Shown here piece by piece: positions 1 to 5,154 of a stretch of DNA of 5,154 nt. Source of the stretch: an uncultured Collinsella sp. (GTDB lineage Bacteria > Actinomycetota > Coriobacteriia > Coriobacteriales > Coriobacteriaceae). The stretch lies in NCBI GenBank assembly GCA_900551655.1, contig URWM01000132.1, positions 1 through 5,154 of the forward strand, written 5' to 3'. Position 1 is the first letter of the stretch. Each line of letters starts with the position of its first letter. Both the position numbers and the translations under genes were made by a program. The notes beneath the pieces were generated by a model. That model saw only the letters and a program-made list of their open reading frames with translations, had not been told where the DNA came from and searched no databases.

Positions 1-29
1 CGGCAGCGTCAGATGTGTATAAGAGACAG
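1..29 (+). other. Nextera (Tn5) sequencing adapter, non-genomic
   Basis: The first 29 bases match the Nextera Read 1 transposase adapter lacking its first four bases. Positions 11-29 are the complete 19-bp Tn5 mosaic end, AGATGTGTATAAGAGACAG, and positions 1-10 are the adapter stem before it. This is library-preparation sequence left on the end of a read or contig and not a natural Tn5 insertion: only the mosaic end plus the synthetic stem is present, and it lies exactly at the window edge. Genomic sequence begins at base 30. Read on the minus strand the adapter contains no stop in the frame of the neighbouring gene, so automatic annotation would add about ten spurious C-terminal residues. 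Confidence 0.97.
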
Positions 30-2179
30 ATATAGGTGTACTCATACATCGGTTCGGCGTTTTCGTCGTTTCTCATCAGTGCGTGGACGAAATGCTCAAC
101 CTGTCCCGTGTCGTCGCTTTCTGCATCCGCCTCGAGCTCAATGCGCGTGACCGCCCGATCCCAATCGCGCACGACAGGCGCGGCGTTTACGGCAGCGGCC
201 TTAACCTCGGCGCGTGCGAGCAGTTCGGCGTTGGTGACGATGGTGGCCGATGCGATAAATTGCGGAACGCCGCCCGCCTCGGCGTTGCCGGCTGAGCCGA
301 AGCAGGCATCTAGTGTATAGGGCGTATCTCCACCCAATGCGAGCTCAGAGCGCTGGAGTACATACTGGTCGCCGTTGTTCACCGACATATTCCACGAATC
401 GAGGAGTGTGGGCCACGACCCCGACCAAGCCTTGGTGGTCCACTTGAACATCACGAACTGGAGTATCACATCGACATCGACGTCTGCACCTACGCGCAGT
501 CGCGGAAGCTGGTGTCCATCTGCCTTCTCGTACTCAATGAACAGCGTGAGGGATGCGGCGCCGCGCACGGCGGACGAAGCGACGCCTGCAACGCCGGCGC
601 CAAAGGTGACGGCAAGCCCGATCTGGATGGTGAACGAGCCCGAGGTGTTTGAATAGTCGAGCGATATGTTTTTGAAAAACGCCGCGCCGCTACCGTGCGT
701 GTGGGCGCCCACGGCGAGCGCCAGCTTCGCCAGCACCCAGGGGTTGACGTTTAGGAAAAACGGCACCGGTCCTAGGGTAAACTGCTCGGTCCAATTGAGG
801 TCGGTTCTTACCTGGAAGAGGGCCTTAATATTGCCGTATGCGGGGTCGTTGTTGTTACCCCAGGTTTTGCCCACCCAATCGTAGGCGAGCGAGCCGTACA
901 GCTGTGTGGCGATATCCATCGTGAACAGCGGCGTGCAATGGTGACGAAGGAGCTTGGTGTTTCTTGGATCGGTGCCCGAACCGGCACTCATACTCTTGTA
1001 CTGATTCCACTTCCCCTCCATCTCGTCGAGGTAGCGGTTTGCCTGCTTGGCGCCCGACTCACGCGGCGATTTCTTCCAGTATTCCGGATCAGGGTTGCCC
1101 GAATCGTTCATATAGCTGGCTGGTTTGTATCCTCCGCCAAACAGCACGTACCCGGCAAACGAGAAATCGAACAAAATGGGGAATGAGGGCATCCAGCACG
1201 TGAACTTATTGCCGCCGATACCGGGAAACGCCGCGGGGAAATCAAACGGAGTGATCTCTTGGTCCATGGTGGTGGGAATGATGGTGGTCGAGCCCGATTC
1301 CGCCTTTGCGGCCGGCGCGGTGACAACGGCCATAGGGGATGAGAGCGTGTAGGTTTTGCCCTGGTAGTCGAGCATAAAGCGCAGCCTGCACCCTTCTTCC
1401 AGAAGGCCCGAAGCTGCATCGAGGAACGTGTCTTCGAGCGTGAACGTCGCCAGATTATCCACGCCCGATGCGCTGGCCTTGATCTGGCCGATCTGCGTGA
1501 CGGTTTCGGGTGAGCTGCCCGCAGCGGGCATCACTTTATTGATATGCAATGTTGCCTGCCCGCCCTGTGGCAGATGTGCCTGAACGGTAAAGGCGTGCGT
1601 GTCGGGTTGGTCGTTTGCTGCTTCGTCCGCTGGCATTGCCATAAACGTGGCGTCGGCGTACTGGATGTCCCATTCGTCGAACGTGAGCTGTCGAAAGTAC
1701 GGCTCGCCATCGGAGAGCGGACGTGTGGGTGCGGTAATAGCGGTGCCGCCCTGGATACGCGCAAGGGGAATCTCGACATCGCGGTAGCCTGCCATGCTAA
1801 TGGAGATGCCGCCGTTAAAGTCGTACGCGTCGAGAAGCGTTGCCTCGTCCACGTAGCCTTCTGAAAGAGGGGCGACCTCAAAGATGGCCGTGCCTTCGTC
1901 ATCGGTCGTGGCGGTGAGCTGCTTGCCTGCGGCATAGCGCGATATGAGCGTGACCTGGGCACCCGTGATGGGCGTATTCTTGTTGGCGACGTCGACCACG
2001 ACCACACCGAACATGGTGCGCGAGAGAACGAGCACCCTGAAGGGGTCTTTTTCGTCGGCATGGGCTTCGGTGGGTGCGAACGGCAATATGAAGGCGTTTG
2101 CGCTTCCCGGCACGCGCGGCATCATAATGCTCGCTAACGAGGACGCTCCGGCGACAAGTAACGAACGGCGATCAAGCAT
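30..2179 (-). CDS. Large exported protein with Tat-like signal peptide, C-terminus missing (function unknown)
   Basis: Translating the minus strand from the ATG at 2179 gives 716 complete codons without a stop before the adapter junction; the 3' end is off the contig. A GGGAG ribosome site (2190-2186) lies six bases upstream. The N-terminus is a signal peptide: D3-R4-R5-S-L-L, a hydrophobic stretch to about residue 20, then A-x-A sites at 27-29 and 39-41. The RRxLL pattern suggests Tat export, though the residue before RR is Asp, not Ser/Thr. Residues about 47-140 resemble a carboxypeptidase-regulatory or CnaB-like beta-sandwich (PITGAQV, then TTDDEGTAIFEV). Residues 195-290 look like a second beta-rich domain. 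Residues 310-600 are rich in Trp, Tyr, Phe, Gly and Asn, and I see no known catalytic motif; Cys are at 264, 328, 415 and 626. It lies downstream of a LuxR-type regulator on the same strand. Coding status is firm; the name is descriptive, and surface or secreted location is inferred. Confidence 0.9.
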
Positions 2180-2296
2180 CTTGGGCTCCCATCCCGCAAG
2201 TATCGGTGGAAATAATCCAGTTTTGCGAGAAGGCGCCCCGTGGCGGTAGTGCCGTTCAAGGGTCAAAATGTCCAAATTGATCGAGCGAAGCGCCGG

Positions 2297-2312
2297 GTTC
2301 CGGAACGCGTTC
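2297..2312. promoter_or_regulatory. Overlapping palindromes in the regulator/exported-protein gap (candidate operator)
   Basis: The sequence GTTCCGGAACGCGTTC contains two perfect 10-bp palindromes sharing one half-site: GTTCCGGAAC (2297-2306) and GAACGCGTTC (2303-2312). It lies in the 155-bp non-coding gap, about 23 bases past the LuxR-gene stop and about 118 bases before the start codon of the exported-protein gene. GerE-type proteins bind DNA as dimers at inverted repeats, so an operator for the adjacent regulator is plausible, but that is inference. No U-tract follows, so an intrinsic terminator is unlikely. I see no convincing sigma-70 promoter in the rest of this gap. Confidence 0.4.
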
Positions 2313-2334
2313 GATGCGCTTGGTAGTCCGGTCG

Positions 2335-3339
2335 CTAACGTAACATATGCGCGACCAGCTCGGCGCGTGTGCCGATGCCAAGCTTTGCGTATACGCCGGA
2401 TAGGCGGTTTTTGACGGTGCCCGGCGATACTCCCATATGGCGTGCGATTTCGGCGTTGGTCCATCCGCGGCAGGCGAGCATGGCCATGGTGAACTCCGTG
2501 GTCGTTAAATCGTCGGCCACGTCTTCGCCCGAATCGGGGTTGTGGATGCGCCGCCAGCCGTAGCTGAAGCGGTACGTGATCTCGATGATGCGTGCGAAGT
2601 CGTCGGGGTATTGCGTTTTTAGGCACGCCTCGATGAGCCCCTGTAAAAGGCCGTGGTGCTCGCCGATGAGCTCGATAAGGCCGTCGGGACGCGCAATGTT
2701 CCAAGCAACTCCGAAGTGCGTTTTTGCGGCGCCGATGTCCTTGAGGCTCATGCATGCCATGGAAGCTGCCAGGTGCAGGAACAGTTCCGAGATGGGATAG
2801 CTTCCCTGTTTCATGATCAGGGCGTTTTCCGCCATGCCCAGGCTGCGGCCGTATTCGCCGCGCAGGTACAAGGCGTGCGCCATCACATAGCTGGCGAACA
2901 GGCGCAGGCCTTCGGGCAGATGCGCCGCAAGCGGATAAAACTCTTCGGCGGAATACGGGGAAGGCAAGTGCAGCAGGACGCTCGCGGCCGAGGCGAACAG
3001 GATATGCGTGGCGTGGACGGCGGGCGACTCCTCGTCGGTTGGCATATCGAGGATGCCAGCAAGGCACCGGCGGGCGTCGGGGATACGGTTGAGCGACAGG
3101 CTGGCGTATCCGCAGATAAAGCATGCGGAATAGCGCAGCGCGGGATCGGTGGCGTCAAGATAGGGGCGCGCCGTCTTGGCAGCGAGGGCGGCCTGTCCGC
3201 GAAAGTACAGAGCTTCTGCCGTGGCAATGGCGCGCGAATCGGGGTCGGAAATGCCTGCAACCGCAGCGTCAATCTGCCCCGGCACAAAGGCGGTGCACAT
3301 CAACGGCATGGGAACGCGTGGGTAGCCATCGCAGTCCAT
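2335..3339 (-). CDS. LuxR/GerE-type helix-turn-helix transcriptional regulator with helical N-terminal domain
   Basis: A 334-residue protein. Residues about 278-334 form a canonical GerE DNA-binding domain: LTTTEF, then CRGWTNAEIARHMGVSPGTV with the recognition helix, then KNRLSGVYAKLGIGTRAELV. The first 270 residues are predicted mostly helical, with alternating Ala/Leu-rich pairs (for example YFRGQAALAAKTARPYL and ASYVMAHALYLRGEYGRSL), resembling TPR-like or MalT-type helical repeats. There is no receiver aspartate pattern, no Walker A motif, no autoinducer-domain signature and no membrane helix, so it is neither an obvious response regulator, a full LAL protein, nor the multi-membrane LuxR type common in some Coriobacteriia. 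It is probably a cytoplasmic DNA-binding activator or repressor whose helical part senses a ligand or protein partner. The start is the ATG at 3339, chosen for its GGGAG site; an in-frame TTG at 3366 would add nine residues. The next gene on this strand encodes the exported protein, a plausible target. Confidence 0.9.
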   Translation of the reverse strand: MDCDGYPRVPMPLMCTAFVPGQIDAAVAGISDPDSRAIATAEALYFRGQAALAAKTARPYLDATDPALRYSACFICGYASLSLNRIPDARRCLAGILDMPTDEESPAVHATHILFASAASVLLHLPSPYSAEEFYPLAAHLPEGLRLFASYVMAHALYLRGEYGRSLGMAENALIMKQGSYPISELFLHLAASMACMSLKDIGAAKTHFGVAWNIARPDGLIELIGEHHGLLQGLIEACLKTQYPDDFARIIEITYRFSYGWRRIHNPDSGEDVADDLTTTEFTMAMLACRGWTNAEIARHMGVSPGTVKNRLSGVYAKLGIGTRAELVAHMLR

Positions 3340-3346
3340 CTTCCAT

Positions 3347-3351
3347 CTCCC
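3347..3351 (-). promoter_or_regulatory. Ribosome binding site that fixes the LuxR-type start
   Basis: On the minus strand GGGAG is followed by seven bases and then the ATG at 3339. The longer in-frame candidate, a TTG at 3366, has no purine-rich site at a suitable distance, so translation most likely begins at 3339. Confidence 0.65.
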
Positions 3352-3365
3352 ATCAGGTGGCAACA

Positions 3366-3581
3366 ATGCAGCAATTGTACTCCTGTTGCTCGGGACCGGA
3401 ATTTGTGGGTATCGCCTACGATTATGCCGAACGTATAAAGGAAGAGTCTATTGGCGATGCTCTCAAGGTGGCTACCGAAGCCAAGCTGACCTCGATATTA
3501 GGAAAAATTGCCACCCCTGCAAAAAGCTCTGTCGCAGTGATGGGAAACGCATCTTCTGGGCATTCCGGCGTCTCCAGCTAG
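3366..3581 (+). pseudogene. Coding-like gene fragment, possibly from a UPF0597/L-cysteine desulfidase-type protein
   Basis: The plus frame ending at TAG 3579-3581 reads like true protein from about position 3390 on: FVGIAYDYAERIKEESI, then an amphipathic helix, then SSVAVMGNASSGHSGVSS and a stop. An ATG at 3366 with AGGTGG five bases upstream could make a 71-residue small protein, but the first dozen residues (MQQLYSCCSG) look unlike the rest, and the site overlaps the 5' region of the divergent regulator gene. The ending MGNASSGHSGVSS resembles the Gly/Ser-rich MSNSGSGNQGITA segment that I recall from UPF0597 (YhaM/CyuA-type) proteins, which normally continue for more than 100 residues beyond it. 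That would make this an internal piece truncated at both ends. The family link is weak and from memory; the alternative is a genuine small unknown protein. Confidence 0.4.
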
Positions 3582-3588
3582 CGCTGGA
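3573..3588. repeat. Perfect hairpin where the two gene fragments meet
   Basis: TCCAGC and GCTGGA form a six-base-pair inverted repeat around the four-base loop TAGC. The stop of the plus-strand fragment (TAG 3579-3581) and the stop of the minus-strand fragment (CTA 3578-3580) both fall in or at the edge of the loop. There is no T-tract on either side, so it is not a standard terminator. It may mark a junction between unrelated pieces of DNA, or be chance. Confidence 0.35.
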
Positions 3589-3862
3589 CTGCTGCTGTCG
3601 CCTGCGCGTTGGCGAGCGAGGCGTGGGGACCGTCCGGCGACCAGCGGTGACGGGCGAGCCCTGCCGCGTGTGTGGGCCTCCATCGGCGTAGACCCATGAC
3701 CCCTATGGCATCGGAGAAGTCCACCATCGCGTCCAGGACCTTACCGTCCGGCACGCCCATCCTAGCGGCTCCCTTGAACCCAAGGTTGAAGGGGGTGTTG
3801 TACAAGGCATATGGGGCCGAGTGGAAGTGGATCAAAAGAGCGTTACTTGACGTTTCATGCAT
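3578..3862 (-). pseudogene. Coding-like fragment of unknown family
   Basis: The minus frame opens with an ATG at 3862 and runs 94 residues. The first 60 residues look protein-like (ALYNTPFNLGFKGAARMG, then VPDGKVLDAMVDFSDAIGVM), while the last 30 or so, rich in Arg, Ala, His and Pro, look like out-of-frame GC-rich sequence. No good ribosome site precedes the ATG. I do not recognise the family. The opposite frame (3672-3932, plus) shares the same third codon positions and is also open, so composition alone cannot decide the strand; I prefer minus because its residue pattern is more natural. It is most likely a remnant of a larger gene broken on both sides, and not a working gene. Confidence 0.3.
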
Positions 3863-3928
3863 AATGCCAACCGCCCCGCGATATCACGTTCGCAGCGCGC
3901 AGGGGCCGGAGAATCTTCGCGATGAGAG

Positions 3929-3957
3929 TTGACGTCTAATACCTTGCATCGTATAGT
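3929..3957 (+). promoter_or_regulatory. Sigma-70-type promoter of the PadR/DUF1700/DUF4097 operon
   Basis: TTGACG (3929-3934) matches the -35 consensus at five of six positions, the spacer is exactly 17 bases, and TATAGT (3952-3957) matches the -10 at five of six. Transcription would start near 3964, about 30 bases before the PadR-type start codon. This is the clearest promoter in the window. Confidence 0.75.
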
Positions 3958-3975
3958 ATGTATAGCACAGTATAT
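3939..3975 (+). promoter_or_regulatory. ATAC/GTATA repeat cluster over the promoter, candidate PadR-type operator
   Basis: ATAC (3939-3942) and GTAT (3951-3954) form an inverted repeat with an eight-base spacer, the same geometry as the ATGT-N8-ACAT sites described for PadR proteins. In addition, GTATA occurs three times, at 3951, 3960 and 3970, so steps of nine and ten bases place the copies on nearly one face of the helix. The cluster covers the spacer, the -10 box and the expected start point, so a bound repressor would block transcription. Autoregulation by the PadR-type product is the natural inference. Confidence 0.5.
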
Positions 3976-3994
3976 GACGAGAGGAGGTGTGCGG

Positions 3995-4315
3995 ATGGAG
4001 GCACAGATGAAGCGCGGCTTCCTGGAGGCCTGCGTGCTCGCGGCCGTCTCCGGCGAGGAGTCCTACGGCTACCAGATCGTGAAGGACGTACCGGCGAGCA
4101 TGGGGCTCACGGAGTCGACGCTCTACCCGCTGCTCAAGCGCCTGGAGAAGGCCGGGTGCATCACGGCGCGCTCCGCCGAGCACAACGGGCGGCTGCGCCG
4201 GTACTACCGCATCACGGACGACGGGCGAGCGCGCATCGAGGAGTTCCTGGCCGAGTGGCCGTCCGTACGGGAGATTTACGCATACGTTGAGGAGGCGCAC
4301 CATGACGCGCGATGA
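3995..4315 (+). CDS. PadR-family transcriptional repressor (short form)
   Basis: A 106-residue cytoplasmic DNA-binding protein. The winged helix covers nearly the whole length: KRGFLEACVLAAVSGEESYGYQIV (helices 1-2, about residues 6-29), LTESTLYPLLKRLEKAGCI (recognition helix and following turn, 38-56), then the wing with NGRLRRYYRIT (64-74), ending in a dimerisation helix (TDDGRARIEEFLAEW). STLYPLLKRLEKAG is the hallmark of the family, and the short length fits PadR subfamily 2. The ATG at 3995 has AGGAGG (3982-3987) at a spacing of seven; the ATG at 4007 lacks such a site. The 3' end overlaps the next gene by 14 bases, pointing to coupled translation. PadR proteins beside DUF1700 genes are typically repressors of their own operon. 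Effector unknown. Third codon positions are almost all G or C, unlike the left half of the window. Confidence 0.95.
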   Translation: MEAQMKRGFLEACVLAAVSGEESYGYQIVKDVPASMGLTESTLYPLLKRLEKAGCITARSAEHNGRLRRYYRITDDGRARIEEFLAEWPSVREIYAYVEEAHHDAR

Positions 4316-4925
4316 GTTTCTGGGCCGGTTGGGCGAGCTGCTCGCCTGCCTGCCGGCCGAGCAGGTGGAGGAGACCAAGGCGTTCTATGCGGAGGCCATC
4401 GCCGACCGCATGGAGGACGGTATGAGCGAGGAGGAGGCCGTGGCCGCCATGGGCACGCCCGGCGAGGTGGCGGAGGCCACGCTCGACGACCTGCCCGCCG
4501 TGCCGCGCGCGATCGCGAGGACGCGCCAGCGCGGCACCGCGCTGCTGTGGGTGCTGACCATCGTGGGCTCCCCGGTGTGGGTGCCGCTGCTCGCCGCCTT
4601 CGCCGCCGTGGCCGTCACGGTCTATATCTGCATCTGGGTGCTGGCGCTCTGCGTGTGGATCGTCGCGGCGGCACTCGGGGGCGTGGGCGTAGTTGAGCTC
4701 CTGTTTGCCGTAAGCGGCGTCACCATCGGCCACTTCCCGTACGCCCTCGCCTCGGCGGGCGTGGGGCTCGGCCTCGTCGGCGTGGCGCTCTTCGTTGGTG
4801 CTGGCGCTTGGGCCGCCTCAAAACAAATTGCGCGCCTCTCGGCGCTCTGGGCGAGGAAGGCCGCCTCGCCCTTCTGGAAGGGTAAGGGCGAGAAGGGCGG
4901 CGCTGCCGCGCATCTCGCGGCGTAG
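4302..4925 (+). CDS. DUF1700 (HAAS-type) integral membrane protein
   Basis: A 207-residue protein. The N-terminal 70 residues carry the helical signature of the DUF1700/HAAS family: MTRDEFLGRLGELLACLP, then YAEAIADRMEDGMSEEEAVAAMGTPGEVAE, where acidic helices end in the conserved MGxPxEVA-like turn. Residues about 79-172 are strongly hydrophobic and can form three or four membrane helices, rich in Val, Ala, Trp and Gly. The tail (WKGKGEKGG, 192-200) is basic and probably cytoplasmic. The ATG at 4302 has GAGGAGG six bases upstream and lies inside the end of the PadR-type gene in another frame; a further in-frame ATG at 4287 would lack a comparable site. In Firmicutes and Actinobacteria such proteins are commonly encoded between a PadR regulator and a DUF4097 protein, and are thought to act with them at the membrane; the biochemical role is not established. 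Confidence 0.9.
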   Translation: MTRDEFLGRLGELLACLPAEQVEETKAFYAEAIADRMEDGMSEEEAVAAMGTPGEVAEATLDDLPAVPRAIARTRQRGTALLWVLTIVGSPVWVPLLAAFAAVAVTVYICIWVLALCVWIVAAALGGVGVVELLFAVSGVTIGHFPYALASAGVGLGLVGVALFVGAGAWAASKQIARLSALWARKAASPFWKGKGEKGGAAAHLAA

Positions 4926-4940
4926 AAAGGAGTGAGTACC

Positions 4941-5154
4941 ATGACCAGCGCGAAGAAGATCTACCTCGCCGTGGCGGGCGGGCTCGTTGCCGCGGGTGTT
5001 GTCCTCGCGGGCATTGGCTTTATCGCTTCGGGCTTCGACCCGGCCGTGTTCACAACCCAAATCGACACGCGCGACAGCACCATCGTGCTCGGCGGCGTCG
5101 AGGTGGACGAACACGAGAGTATCCCGTTCATCAGCCAGCTCGCCAATCTGGGCG
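4941..5154 (+). CDS. Membrane-anchored protein, probable DUF4097 family, C-terminus off window
   Basis: The reading frame starts at the ATG at 4941 behind AAGGAG (4927-4932, spacing eight), 15 bases after the stop of the DUF1700 gene, and runs off the right edge after 71 complete codons. The N-terminus is KKIYLAVAGGLVAAGVVLAGI, a short basic start followed by one hydrophobic segment (about residues 7-30) that would anchor the protein or act as an uncleaved signal. The remaining outside part begins FDPAVFTTQIDTRD and is beta-prone. The beta-strand repeats that define DUF4097 lie beyond the window, so the family call rests mainly on position behind PadR and DUF1700 genes and on the typical anchor. 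It is surely the third gene of the same operon. Confidence 0.75.
   Translation, partial: MTSAKKIYLAVAGGLVAAGVVLAGIGFIASGFDPAVFTTQIDTRDSTIVLGGVEVDEHESIPFISQLANLG

Larger units (their letters stand above)
3340..3994. other. Gene-poor stretch with coding debris and the padR-type promoter
   Basis: About 650 bases separate the start of the LuxR-type gene from the PadR-type gene. The two flanking genes point away from each other. The stretch holds a plus-strand coding-like fragment to 3581, a minus-strand coding-like fragment 3862-3578, a hairpin where the two meet, and a promoter region from 3929. Between 3863 and 3928 I see only a short GC-rich segment with nothing recognisable. No tRNA, terminator with a T-run, or transposon end is visible. 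Confidence 0.6.

Noticed and set aside
11..29. Natural Tn5 or IS50 insertion end
   Set aside because: The 19-bp mosaic end is a hyperactive laboratory version and is attached to the synthetic Nextera stem at the contig edge; no transposase or second end is present.
1531..2061. A 176-codon minus-strand frame rich in Arg, Ser, Pro and Thr
   Set aside because: It lies inside the exported-protein gene in another frame, and its composition is typical of an out-of-frame shadow in GC-rich DNA.
3374..3379. TACAAT as the -10 box of the LuxR-type gene promoter (minus strand)
   Set aside because: The hexamer is good, but at a 17-base spacing the -35 position reads TTCCGG, a poor match, and it lies within the coding-like fragment; not strong enough to list.
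2653..3438. A 261-codon plus-strand frame
   Set aside because: It is antisense to the LuxR-type gene, whose GerE domain is unmistakable; the plus-strand translation has no recognisable domain.
3847..3853. Second TTGACGT copy as an additional promoter upstream of the PadR-type gene
   Set aside because: No acceptable -10 box occurs 16-18 bases downstream; the copy at 3929 has one and is sufficient.
3958..4290. Overlapping 110-codon plus-strand frame from 3958
   Set aside because: It overlaps the PadR-type gene in another frame, and its residues are Arg/Gly/Ala-rich shadow sequence; the PadR frame has the ribosome site and family motifs.
4867..4899. Hairpin near the end of the DUF1700 gene (CGCCCTT pairing with AAGGGCG) as a terminator
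   Set aside because: It is inside the coding sequence, has competing pairings because of the Lys/Gly codons, and lacks a T-run; the downstream gene has its own ribosome site and appears co-transcribed.

Overview
The window looks like one end of an assembled contig from a moderately high-GC bacterium. Two things point tentatively to an anaerobic gut actinobacterium of the Coriobacteriia (Collinsella-like): the G/C-rich third codon positions, and the combination of a stand-alone helical LuxR regulator, a PadR/DUF1700/DUF4097 module and a large exported protein. This placement is inference from general impression; there is no rRNA or marker gene to settle it.

Left end (1-29): this is not genomic DNA. 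It is the Nextera/Tn5 library adapter, ending in the 19-bp transposase mosaic end, so natural sequence starts at base 30.

Left half (30-3339, minus strand): two genes read leftward. The first encodes a 334-residue LuxR/GerE-type regulator with a helical, TPR-like N-terminal part. After a 155-bp gap it is followed by a long frame (716 complete codons) for an exported protein with a twin-arginine-like signal peptide. That frame has no stop before the contig end, so the C-terminus is missing, and it reads open straight through the adapter. The gap between the two genes holds an unusual pair of overlapping perfect 10-bp palindromes, a candidate operator or RNA structure.

Middle (3340-3994): about 650 bases with no confident intact gene. 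They contain two coding-like fragments that converge on a small hairpin at 3573-3588: a plus-strand piece (ending 3581) and a minus-strand piece (3862-3578). I read this as gene debris at a rearrangement or degradation point. The right end of this stretch carries a strong plus-strand promoter with GTATA/ATAC repeats.

Right end (3995-5154, plus strand): a compact operon encodes a PadR-type repressor, a DUF1700 (HAAS-type) membrane protein overlapping it by 14 bases, and the start of a membrane-anchored protein that fits the DUF4097 putative-adhesin position. The layout suggests an autoregulated envelope-associated module. Third codon positions here are visibly more G/C-rich than in the left half.

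I found no tRNA, rRNA, CRISPR array, intact transposase or convincing new defence system. The most useful observations are the adapter, the unterminated exported protein, the palindrome cluster and the PadR promoter architecture.
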